Source: Apostichopus japonicus (taxonomy: Eukaryota > Echinodermata > Holothuroidea > Aspidochirotida > Stichopodidae). Taken from it: DNA of 64,000 nucleotides. The DNA lies in assembly GCF_037975245.1 (NCBI RefSeq), contig NC_092572.1, forward strand, positions 26,891,989 to 26,955,988, given 5' to 3'. The position numbers were made by a program, and so were the translations under genes. Below the pieces are notes generated by a model that ran no database searches, was not told the origin of the DNA, and worked only from the letters and a program-made list of their open reading frames with translations. Positions 1 to 12,500 of this stretch are shown piece by piece (within the stretch, counting starts at the first letter, position 1; every line of letters begins with the position of its first letter).

Positions 1-400
1 CTGTTCCCTTTCGAGGGGAATGGTGATGCACACGACAATGATCACACAGTCACAGTCTCGATGTAAGGGGACTGGGGTTGAGAGCGGATCAGTCGTTCGG
101 TAGTTTGTTTTCGTGCCCAGGTTTCTTTCCTGGGCATGGGAGTCGTATGCATTTTGTATACAAATGTATGTAAGGCTAAGCCTAATGTACTTCTGCTCTG
201 AATAAGTGGTAGGATAAGGCTAGGGGCTGATATGCAGTTTGCCATGAAGCCTACCTGAGGGCTAGGTTTAATGTACATCTAAACTGAATGTGTTGTAGGC
301 TATGGCTAGGAGTTGCTAATCATTTTAAAAAGAGAACAGACAAATATCTGTTGTGAAGTTAATGCAACAAATAAAAGAAACACATTCATTTGCTCTCATT
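1..400. other. Left-edge intronic stretch
   Basis: Part of CEP164 intron 17 beyond the array. Two diverged copies of a TAAGGCTAAGCCTAATGTAC-like segment are visible (about 170-290). I see no exon here. Confidence 0.5.
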
Positions 401-3388
401 TACTTGCATGTTGTTGGGAGACCTAACCATGCACAGGTCAACTGACTGTCTAGTAGTACTAATTACTCACAGCTCTCTTTACTTGCATGTTGTTGGGAGA
501 CCTAACCATGCACAGGTCAACTGATTGTCTAGTTGTACTAATTACTCACAGCTCTCTTTCCTTGCATGTTGTTGGGAGACCTAACCATACACAGGTCAAC
601 TGACTGTCCAGTAGTACTAATTACTCACAGCTCTCTTTGCTTGCATGTTGTTGGGAGACCTAACCATACACAGGTCAACTGACTGTCTAGTTGTACTAAT
701 TACTCACAGCTCTCTTTGCTTGCATGTTGTTGGGAGACCTAACCATACACAGGTCAACTGTCTGTCTAGTAGTACTAATTACTCACAGCTCTCTTTGCTT
801 GCATGTTGTTGGGAGACCTAACCATACACAGGTCAACTGTCTGTCTAGTTGTACTAATTACTCACAGCTCTCTTTGATTGCATGTTGTTGGGAGACCTAA
901 CCATACACAGGTCAACTGACTGTCTAGTAGTACTAATTACTCACAGCTCTCTTTGCTTGCATGTTGTTGGGAGACCTAACCATGCACAGGTCAACTGACT
1001 GTCCAGTAGTACTAATTACTCACAGCTCTCTTTGCTTGCATGTTGTTGGGAGACCTAACCATGCACAGGTCAACTGACTGTCCAGTTGTACTAATTACTC
1101 ACAGCTCTCTTTGCTTGCATGTTGTTGGGAGACCTAACCATACACAGGTCAACTGACTGTCTAGTTGTACTAATTACTCACAGTTCTCTTTGCTTGCATG
1201 TTGGTGGGAGACCTAACCATGCACAGGTCAACTGACTGTCTAGTTGTACTAATTACTCACAGCTCTCTTTGCTTGCATGTTGTTGGGAGACCTAACCATA
1301 CACAGGTCAACTGACTGTCTAGTTGTACTAATTACTCACAACTCTCTTTGCTTGCATGTTGTTGGGAGACCTAACCATGCACAGGTCAACTGACTGTCTA
1401 ATTGTACTAATTACTCACAGTTCTCTTTGCTTGCATGTTGTTGGGAGACCTAACCATGCACAGGTCAACTGACTGTCTAATTGTACTAATTACTCACAGT
1501 TCTCTTTGCTTGCATGTTGTTGGGAGACCTAACCATGCACAGGTCAACTGACTGTCTAGTTGTACTAATTACTCACAGCTCTCTTTGCTTGCATGTTGTT
1601 GGGAGACCTAACCATGCACAGGTCAACTGACTGTCTAGTTGTACTTATTACTCACAGTTCTCTTTGCTTGCATGTTGTTGGGAGACCTAACCATGCACAG
1701 GTCAACTGTCTAATTGTACTAATTACTCACAGTTCTCTTTGCTTGCATGTTGGTGGGAGACCTAACCATGCACAGGTCAACTGACTGTCTAGTTGTACTA
1801 ATTACTCACAGCTCTCTTTGCTTGCATGTTGTAGGGAGACCTAACCATACACAGGTCAACTGACTGTCTAGTATTACTCACAGCTCTCTTTGCTTGCATG
1901 TTGGTGGGAGACCTAACCATGCACAGGTCAACTGACTGTCTAGTTGTACTAATTACTCACAGCTCTCTTTGCTTGCATGATGTAGGGAGACCTTACCATG
2001 CACAGGTCAACTGACTGTCTAGTTGTACTAATTACTCACAGCTCTCTTTGCTTGCATGTTGTTGGGAGACCTAACCATGCACAGGTCAACTGACTGTCTA
2101 ATTGTACTAATTACTCACAGTTCTCTTTGCTTGCATGTTGGTGGGAGACCTAACCATGCACAGGTCAACTGACTGTCTAGTTGTACTAATTACTCACAGC
2201 TCTCTTTGCTTGCATGTTGTTGGGAGACCTAACCATACACAGGTCAACTGACTATTTAGTTGTACTAATTACTCACAGCTCTCTTTGCTTGCATGTTGTA
2301 GGGAGACCTAACCATGCACAGGTCAACTGACTGTCTAGTAGTACTAATTACTCACAGCTCTCTTTGCTTGCATGTTGTTGGGAGACCTAACCATACACAG
2401 GTCAACTGACTGTCTAGTATTACTCACAGCTCTCTTTGCTTGCATGTTGTTGGGAGACCTAACCATACACATGTCAACTGACTGTCTAGTTGTACTAATT
2501 ACTCACAGCTCTCTTTGCTTGCATGTTGTTGGGAGACCTAACCATACACAGGTCAACTGACTGTCTAGTAGTACTAATTACTCACAGCTCTCTTTGCTTG
2601 CATGTTGTTGGGAGACCTATCCATACACAGGTCAACTGACTGTCTAGTATTACTCACAGCTCTCTTTGCTTGCATGTTGTTGGGAGACCTAACCATGCAC
2701 AGGTCAACTGACTGTCTAGTAGTACTAATTACTCACAGCTCTCTTTCCTTGCATGTTGTTGGGAGACCTAACCATACACAGGTCAACTGACTGTCTAGTA
2801 GTACTAATTACTCACAGCTCTCTTTCCTTGCATGTTGTTGGGAGACCTAACCATACACAGGTCAACTGACTGTCTAGTAGTACTAATTACTCACAGCTCT
2901 CTTTGCTTGCATGTTGTTGGGAGACCTAACCATACACAGGTCAACTGATTGTCTAGTTGTACTAATTACTCACAGCTCTCTTTACTTGCATGTTGTTGGG
3001 AGACCTAACCATGCACAGGTCAACTGACTGTTTATTTGTACTAATTACTCACAGCTCTCTTTGCTTGCATGTTGTTGGGAGACCTAACCATGCACAGGTC
3101 AACTGATTGTCTAGTTGTACTAATTACTCACAGCTCTCTTTACTTGCATGTTGTTGGGAGACCTAACCATGCACAGGTCAACTGACTGTTTATTTGTACT
3201 AATTACTCACAGCTCTCTTTGCTTGCATGTTGTTGGGAGACCTAACCATACACAGGTCAACTGATTGTCTAGTTGTACTAATTACTCACAGCTCTCTTTA
3301 CTTGCATGTTGTTGGGAGACCTAACCATGCACAGGTCAACTGACTGTTTATTTGTACTAATTACTCACAGCTCTCTTTGCTTGCATGT
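401..3388. repeat. 79-bp minisatellite, about 38 units, containing the exon 17 splice donor
   Basis: Direct head-to-tail array with 79-bp spacing (for example CATG at 407, 486 and so on) and few variants (single substitutions, 8-12 bp deletions near 1870, 2420 and 2660). On the minus strand each unit carries ATGCAAGCAAAGAGAGCT followed by GTGAGTAATTAG, identical to the end of exon 17 and its donor. The array begins exactly inside the exon: homology between exon and unit runs through the last 19 exon bases (3387-3369) and then breaks. Confidence 0.95.
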
Positions 3389-3503
3389 CTTGTTTATCTG
3401 TCTCTAATTGCTTTCTTCTCTTCTTTAGTTTCTGCTCTTCTTTGTCAAGCTCCTCTTTTTCTTTTTCCAGATCATCCCTTCTCTTCTGCAAGGTATCGGT
3501 GAC
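3369..3503 (-). CDS. CEP164: CEP164 exon 17 (coiled coil)
   Basis: Residues 721-765, [20 protein letters not shown] then [18 protein letters not shown], ending MQAKRA. Acceptor CATTTCTCAG. Donor GTGAGTAATTAG at 3368-3357; failure to splice would add three residues and stop. The last 19 exon bases plus this donor recur in every unit of the 79-bp array that fills intron 17, giving some 38 further copies of the same exon end. Confidence 0.85.
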
Positions 3504-6500
3504 CTGAGAAATGAATCAGATAGTTCACGAAATTAGCAAAATGTTAAATATCGCTAAAAAGCTTTTCAAAACTACGTTTCTGGAGGTGGTGACCTTTTTG
3601 GAGGTTATGACCTTCCACAATTTTCAACTTAACATTTGATGGTAATACATCTCAATAAGGGAGCAGACTTGGAATGAGTTTTGATTACAGCAAATATTGA
3701 ATATGAGTGACTATTAATTGTATTCCTAGCAGATTATTGAGGGACCATTATTAAATTGACTTCCTAGCAGATTATTGAGGGACCATTATTAAATTGACTT
3801 CCTAGCAGATTATTGATGGACCATTAATTGACTTCCTAGCAGATTATTGAGGGACCATTATTAAATTGACTTCCTAGCAGGTTATTGAGGGACCATCAAT
3901 TGACTTCCTAGCAGATTATTGAGGGACCATTAATTGACTTGCAAGCAGATTATTGAGGGACCATTAATTGACTTCCTAGCAGATTATTGAGTGACCATTA
4001 ATTGACTTCCTAGCAGATTATTGAGGGACCATTAATTGACTTCCTAGCAGATTATTGAGTGACCATTAATTGACTTCCTAGCAGATTATTGAGGGACCAT
4101 TAATTGACTTCCTAGCAGATTATTGAGGGACCATTATTAAATTGACTTCCTAGCAGATTATTGATGGACCATTAATTGACTTCCTAGCAGATTATTGAGG
4201 GACCATTAATTGACTTGCAAGCAGATTATTGAGGGACCATTAATTGACTTCCTAGCAGATTATTGATGGACCATTAATTGATTTCCTAGCAGATTATTGA
4301 GGGACCATTAAATGACTTCCTAGAAGATTGTTGAGTGACCATTAATTATATTCCTAGCAGATTATTAAGGGACTAATAATTGACTTCCTAGCAGATTATT
4401 GAGGGACCATTAATTGACTTCCTAGCAGATTATTGAGGGACCATTATTAAATTGACTTCCTAGCAGATTATTGATGGACCATTAATTGATTTCCTAGCAG
4501 ATTATTGAGGGACCATTAAATGACTTCCTAGAAGATTGTTGAGTGACCATTAATTATATTCCTAGCAGATTATTAAGGGACTAATAATTGACTTCCTAGC
4601 AGATTATTGAGCGACCATTAATTGACTTCCTTGCAGATTATTGAGTGACCATTAACTGACTTCCTAGCAGATTTTTCAACACTACTGATAATCTTCCATG
4701 CACCTTTTTCAGAGCCTTTTCTTGCTCCTCCTGTGCCTTGTGGTTATCCTTCTTCTGCTTCTCAAACTCCGTCTTCATCTCATTCATTTCACGACTCTGT
4801 TTCTGACTCAGTTCGTCTTTCACTGCCTCCAGCTTTCTCCTTCCATCTTCTCTTATCTTGGCTTCCTGCAATTGGAACAAACAGGACAGTATATAGCTTA
4901 TACACATGATATTTATAACACTGTGCATTTCACATACAGTGCAATGATTGAGGCATCAGCATACAGGTAACACATAGGAGGAGGAGAGTTGGAACTGCAA
5001 TACAACTTACTGTATTCACATGGTTGTAGGATGAATGGTAATACACAGAACAATGATTGTGTAACACAGTACACCTACAGTACCGCCCACATTAAATCGG
5101 CCGTGGCATCGTGTATCGTGACAAAATATGAGGAGACTCGAGGAGTCTATCGTGATATCGTTTCCATTACGCCTATAGCAAGTACCTAACGTGATATCGT
5201 GCGTCGCATCGTGGTCGTAATATCGTGATAGTGTGTGCATCATTTCACTGGCACTGTATACTATCGTAATGTTATCGTTATAGCGTGAATCACGTTGCAG
5301 AACGATCGATCGTTTCATTGTGATTTGAAAGAATTGGGGTAGGCTTCTTCCCGCAGTAGATGAAATCATCAATTCAACGCAATGTGCAATAGATTTATTG
5401 CAAATTCTGATCAAAAAGTTCGGTGTGTCACCAAAATTAAGTGTCAATTAAGCTTGCACGGTTTCGTGAAAACTTACAACCGGTTTTTCTCTAGCAAAAA
5501 ACCGAATCTGGCTCAAAAACCGGTTTTTTCCCCCTCCCGAATTGCATTGAAAACATCCAAATCTCGATCGCTAAGATGCGTATTTTTGAAGCTTTACCAA
5601 CAGCGTGTTCAAGTATGTTCGTTCGCAGTAAATTGTTAAAAATAAGAAGAATAAATTCAAGAAATGTTACTGCCTTCATGACTCTCATTTTATAACCCAC
5701 GTTAACTAAACTGAAGTAAATATGTCGAAAAGAAATGTGTTAGTAAAAATTTTTCTTAAAGTTTTAACATCACGTACACGTATCGTTTGTCTTGTGTTTA
5801 CTGTACTTCACGAAGTTCAAATTCGTGTTCAGAAAAAAAATATCACGTTCATGTTAAATGTTATATTATATGTTATATTTTCGGAGATGAAGGCCGAGCG
5901 TAAACCCCATTATGACCAATTGAAGATCGTAAAAAAAATGCCTTACAATATGATTGGTCCAATGAAGGTACCAAATTGCTCGAGGCTCTAGCCATGTTCG
6001 CGGGTGGTATCTTGGCGGTAAAATAAATTTCTCTTCAAGGAGTGAAGAGAATTTACCGTCTACACTTTCAAGTACAAGTTGAAAAATATCCCTGGCAAAA
6101 GCGGGGATTAGGTCGGCAAAGAATATAAATTGTTGACGTTTAAGTTGGAAACATGTGTTCTTCAACGCAAACGAAAAACCAACTGAGAGACGCCTTGTCT
6201 GATAACTGATCAGAATAAATGTTTAAAGGAAACTTACAAAGAAAATAAAATCTATTAGCGTACAAAGGAGAATTGTCCCAACAGCAACGTCTGTAATTTC
6301 CAGCCATGTATGCAACATTTTTACTCCTTTAATATTCCTTGACTCAAGCCTGACGCCAGGTGTCTCTTGTGAATAATGGACTGTGATTGTTCTAATGTTA
6401 CTTGTTGCATCTTAGTTGTTAAACTCAGAGCCCCCCCCCCCGTGATTGTTCATTGTTCTAATGTTACTTGTTGCATCTTAGTTGTTAAACTCCCAGAGCC

Positions 6501-9500
6501 CCCCCCCTCCTGCGAGTGTACATGTCGTATGGTATTGTGGATTGCGCAATGTACCTTTCAAGTTTTAACGTTCATTTTTTGAACACGAACTGTGATCAAT
6601 GTGTTTGAAAAGATTTTCTCCATATCCTCTACTATTAAATTGAGGTTGAATCATAAGAACAAAACAAAGAGGACAAACACGGATATAACAATTTATTTTG
6701 AACTGCATCTCGTCATTTGAGTGTGTACTTCTCACAACTACTAACGTTGGCCACCAAGGTCAGTTCAATACTACAAGGTACAGTACCTAACTGATGCACG
6801 CATATAAGGGCTGCATAGCCTAATGTTAGGCCTAGCTATCCACCCTCAAGCACTGGTTATGGCGTGTGCCGATCGTAGCTGACAATGTCGTCTTTCAGAA
6901 AAGCTTTCTCTTGTTGCAATTTACTTTCATATTGCAAAAAGAACAGTAAATAGGAGAAACCAAAGTCAACAAACTCTGTTTTTTCCAGTATTTGCAATTC
7001 ACATTTCGGTTTTTCCGGTTTTTTCGGTTTTCTTAAAATAAAAAATAGTACCGAAATTCGGTTGGAAAAAACCGGTTTCGGTACTAAAACCGGTTTACCG
7101 TGCAAGCCTAGTGTCAATCGACATACAAGTTTCATAATCGCAAAACTAGTACGATAGGCCTAATGAACACACTGTAGGCCTACTCATCCAAACTCCTTCA
7201 TACAAACCCCTTCTTTAAAAAAAAATAGCGGTCGCAAAATATTTTCAGTTCGAACAAAACATTCGTTCTGAACTTCTTGTATGCAATGATGCATAGGGTG
7301 GCATACTTTAGTATGTTTGAACATTGTTTTCACGATCGAATTTTGCAAGATTTTCGAGAAAATTTGTTTGCTTGAAGAATGTTTTTCCGCACCATATGAT
7401 ATGCTCAAATAAGCAGTTTCTTTTGCATAGCATCAGTAATCGATATGATCCTGATGGCAACCCGTATTGACGCGCACATTAAAAATTATACAAAATTGGT
7501 CATAACTTCTGTTAGAAGCTTTTTTTTATTTAAATGTCATAAAGTCATTTAATTGCTTTTGGCCGGACAGTTTTGTATGGTAGCAACCTTACTTTCTGAA
7601 AATACTAGATGGTCAAGTTGATCACGAACCTCGTAGAATTTTCAAACCAGTCCAGACATGTTTGGTTTCACCAAATCCTTCATACCATGCAACAAAAGTA
7701 TATTTTTTGAATATTTATGTGGTAATACTTGAATTTTTCATTTTGTTCAAACATGTGTTTAAACATCATGTAACGTAGTTAAATACACATTCGCCCAAAA
7801 TGCAATGATTAGGGGTAGTCCCAGTATATTTTATGGGTTCCGGCGTGTCTACGTTCCGACAATTGTTTTTGACTCTGAAGTTCTTTTGACCAATATTTTT
7901 GACCAATATGTTTTCGGAGTTCGGACCAATTTTTTTTAAGACCCATAATTTTTTGGACCAAAATATTTTGATGACACAAATTGTTTTTACTCTAAAATTT
8001 TTTATGACCAATTTTTTTTCGGACAAGCACTATTTAAGTCATAAAAAACTTTGGGCCCTTTTATTTTTTGTTTCGTAAATAAAAATTGGCGCGTCCGAAA
8101 AAAATTAGTCCCCCCAAACAAATCAGGTCAGAAAAATTGTGGGTCCAAAAAGTTGATTCCACAAAAAAAAATTGGGTCCAAATAAAATTGAGTCCCCCCC
8201 CAAAAAAAAAATAGGCCGGAAAAAATTTGGGTCCAAAAAGAATGAGTCCCCTCAAAAAAATCGGGTCCAAAAAATTGAGTCCCCCCCTAATAAATAGTTA
8301 GTGAGACAAAATTTGGGTCTAACAAAATTGATTCCACAAAGAAAATTTGGGTCCAAAAAAATTGAGTCCCCCCCCAAAAAAATAACTTAAGCCAGACAAA
8401 ATTTGGGTAAAAAAAAAATTGAGTCCCCAAAAAAATTGGGTCCGAAAAAATTGAATCCCCCAAAAAATTAGTCAGACAGAATGCTCGCGGGAAATCCAGC
8501 CTGGCTGGACAAAAAAAAAAAATCAGGGAAAAAAAACGAAAAAAAAAACGGGACGAACCTTAAAAAAAAACACGAAGGAGCAAAAAAGTACATCTGTAAA
8601 AACAATAAGGAAAATTTCGGAAGAAAAGTTTCAGAAACAAAAGAAAAATGTCCAGAGAGCGTGCTCGCAATTTTAGTCACAATAGCCTATAACGAGTAAT
8701 GATGTGTCCCAAACCCACTCACAAAGGGAAATGTCACACGGACACACACGGCCCAGCGCGGGAAGGTTGCTGTAATAAATCAGCCTCGCGGGAAAAGTTT
8801 TGAACAATATTGCCATTCCACATTTGTTATACTTATATTGTATGTTAGTTAGTCAACGTTTTCTTTCGTATGAATTTGACTTCAATTCAGTGTTCCCTCT
8901 AAGGTGCAGGATTCCCTTCAACTGACTCAGTAATGCCGCAAAGAAAACATTTGTCTGCTGGAATCCCCGCATCGTTTTCTTGCATTCGCGATAAGTTTAT
9001 ACTCAATGCACATCGTATTCACTTGACTGTAAAAAAAAATCAGTACAGAAATTACCAATTGTGTACGAAAAGTAAGTTGGTACACCTTTCAAATTTTACG
9101 AAAGATCCAGCAAAACACTTTTGAAAAATTCACGCGAAACTGGCATATCGTGCTAAATGCAACTAACGTCATGTAAACAAGGCTCTAGTACACCCATTTA
9201 TGAATATACCGTAAGACCACATCTGGTGTTAAGCGGGGGGAAAAGAGAGTATTTTCTAGAATTTCAAAAAATACGGAAAAAATAATATCCTACCATAGTT
9301 AAGTGCATAGCAAATAGCCTAACCACCTCGTCGGTTATGGATCTCACGAAACTACAAAAACACAACTAATTGTATTTTGCGAACTTGACATTTTCTACAA
9401 GAACATGGAAATAATATTAAGCATTTAGTTAATCATGCCAAGTGGCCTAAAACATATTTTATTACAAGGTTTTACTTTCATAAAGATGGCCATAGCTAGT

Positions 9501-12500
9501 GGGGCCTCGATCATGTGCTGCGTGTATCATGGGGAATACTCCATGAAACGTTTCTTGGAAACGTGCTAAAAAAGTTAACAAACAGGTGTAAGACAGGGGA
9601 TGGGCGCGCAGTTGATTGGTAAGGTACAGTACCTGGGAAAATTCGCAGCACATGTACAGTAAGTAGTCAACCGTAGAATATAAGTAGGGACCGTACTGCA
9701 GTTGTAAACTGATGAACGTATAGTGTGCGCGGGGCTTTGCCGAACCTTGTTTGTTTCATAATATCGGAAGTTCTGTAAGTTAAACTTTTTAAAGATTGTA
9801 AGGCAGATTAAATCTTTTTTCATTTTATAACATAATATAGCTACTCTAACTTGTCATTTTCAAAGTTTCATCAGCTTCGTGACAATTTAAATTCAAAAAG
9901 TTGTCAGTATTTTGCATCCTCAACTGCGAGTTTTTTATCGCCAGACACGCAAAAATACCAACATTTTCCGGGGTCTTTTCCCCCTCAACCCCACAAGGGG
10001 TTCCACCCCTTGACCCTACCAGGCCCCTAGGGTGGGCCCCTGGACCCCACGCCTTTATGCTCGCACGCTACGCATGCTCGGCGTGTTCGCTGCGCGAACA
10101 CCGGCGGGAAATCGGAAGTGTGTTCGCAGGAAATTGAACAAGGTTTTCCAACACTGGTCGGAACATAGAGACGTCGGAACATAGGGTATGTCACCCTTCT
10201 TAATACATTGAGAAATTACTAGTCAAAAATATTTTGTGAAGCAAAACCGTACGATATATTTCACAAATATTGATGCTTAGATAAGTGCTTCCTCACAATC
10301 AACGAGCCGCCCCGAAATTCACTCCGCTTACGTAAAACTTCTATATATATATAACACGTGGAAAAACACAAGTTTTTACACACATAATTCCCATTGACAT
10401 TGTTTACGGAACATAAGTAGGTCAACGACATTCGAACTTGGCAACTTGCCCAAGTTCATTGCACCGTGGGAACGACACAACAAATTGTACATGATTGTAC
10501 ATTTTCCCGCCATCTGGACGCCCGAGTGTAACTTTTGATGTAATATGCAAATTATTAATGGTACTGTGCGGTTAAAACTTAACCTATTGTGACACATACA
10601 AATTTTGGGAAGTTGTTGTAGATTTACTTTTGTATCAAATGTAAAGTACTGTATGGTACTATAATTAATAAAAGACGCTTTTCCTCAGGTGGTAGGGAAA
10701 AGGGGTATTTCGGTGAACTCGATCTCTTTGTATAGTATTTGGATACTTAAAATGACCATGTACTGTACATGCAGTTTCAATTCTATTTAGTAAGCTGTTC
10801 TTCGCATTTTTATCCTTTGTGGATCTTTATTGGAATAAATACGAAATGTATTTTTTGACGCCAGTATTTAAAGGTAAGCATTTTTAAATTGTTGACTGAG
10901 CTTCAAAATCCATTTTCTAAAAAGTCGGTTTTAATGAAGGTTTTATCAAATATAACTAGGGTAGGAAAATATTAATTAACCACATTAAAGAAAGTTTTTC
11001 TATTATCCAAATAAAATACATGTTTCTCGTACTGAGATCTGAAAAAAAAAAACAGGCTGACGTTTTTCTTCTTTTCATGCGCTAATACTAGTTTGGAATA
11101 TGTGGCAACCTTAACAAAATAATTTTTAAGGTTAGTTAGATTTCTTGAATCCGAATAGAGACTCGGGAATCAGGAAAAGGGAGGCCCCTTGCGCGGACGA
11201 TGAAGATGTTTTGTTTTTAACCGGCACTGCTTCAAAGTTGTTGGGTGGAATTTTTTTCCCTTTTCATTCTGTTCGAACCAACGATAAATTATATAAAAAC
11301 TTAACACAAGAAAGGCTTAGTAGTACTTTATTATTCTTCAAAATGTTGCCAACTATTCAAAGTAACATGGAACATAAAATCTACAACTAACACTACTAGT
11401 AACAGAAAAGTCGCTATCCGTACGTAACGTTACTGTTGTTAAATAAAAAGTTAAACGTGTAAAGTTGTGAACTGACATCAAAAAGTTTTCAAGGCGGAAC
11501 TCCTGTAAAGATCGATTTTCGCACAGTAGAGTAGGAACTTCATGATACACGATATTACGACTTAACGAAATATCGTGAATAATAAAAACCCAAAGCCCAA
11601 ACGAAGTTACGAATTGTTATGCGCTCAGCTTGAAATCACGATCTCACGATATAACGTGTTAGCGTGAATGTAGCAGTCATGTTTGCTATCGTGAAGGCTT
11701 GGTATCACGATATAGCGTGTGATCGTGGTATATCGTTATATCGTGGTAGCGTGTACAAAAAATTTACAGTAGTCAGGTTTCACGATAGAAAACGATAGAA
11801 AAAGATAAGGGCATCACGATACACGATGCCACGGCCGATTTAATGTGAACGGTACTGTAATGCACACAGCAGTCAAAGGTACACTAACACAGGATGGTTG
11901 TAGCATGATATGGTACAGTCATCTCAGGATGGTTGTAACACCATACAATAAACCATAGGATGGTTGCAGTATGATATAACTAACACACAATAGGATGGTT
12001 GAAACAAACAGAAGCTAGATGTATCATACATACCAAACACCCAAAAAGATGATACATCTAGCACACAGAAGGATGGTTGTTGAGTGATAAATGAGTTACA
12101 CTGAGAACTGTACGAATACAGAGAATTCACAAAACAGATATCCATTAGCATCCATACCAAACACCCAAAAGGATGGTTGTAGAATGATTCATATAGCACA
12201 CAAAAGGATGGTTGTTGAGTAATACATAAATCACACAGAGTATTTGTAGGAACACAGAGAATACACAACACAGATATTCATTAGCATCCATACCCCCCAT
12301 CTCACCTCTTCCTCCAGTTCTCTCTTGAGCGACTGTAATAATTTCTCATGGTCTCTCCTCATCTTGTCTACCTCCTTGGTCTGTTCTTGCTTAATTTCCT
12401 GTTTTCTCTCCGAAAGGACTTTCTCCATCTTCAAAAAAGGATGACAAGAACACTGCTCATGTACCTTTGCTTTATCATGCTTTTCGATGGGCAAGCAATA

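Larger units (their letters stand above)
5078..11857. mobile_element. 6.8-kb region bounded by 44-bp terminal inverted repeats with TA duplications
   Basis: The left end CAGTACCGCCCACATTAAAT and the reverse complement of the right end CAGTACCGTTCACATTAAAT match over about 44 bp with two differences, continuing through CGGCCGTGGCATCGTGTATC. Both are flanked by TA, as for Tc1/mariner-type elements. Sub-terminal zones on both sides are full of TATCGTG-type motifs. It fills most of CEP164 intron 15. No transposase is readable. It contains a nested hAT-type element (5449-7110) and another repeat (8888-10156). Two separate small elements in opposite orientation are the alternative. Confidence 0.65.

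Noticed and set aside
1593-2790. Open frames of about 60 codons in the left array (MLLGDLT...)
   Set aside because: They are translations of the wrong strand of the 79-bp repeat and simply recur each unit.
401-3388. CRISPR-like array
   Set aside because: No unique spacers: the whole 79-bp unit is repeated, and the context is a eukaryotic intron.
5016-5447. 143-codon minus-strand frame
   Set aside because: It lies in the TATCGTG-rich inverted-repeat end of a transposon; no motif, no splice sites.
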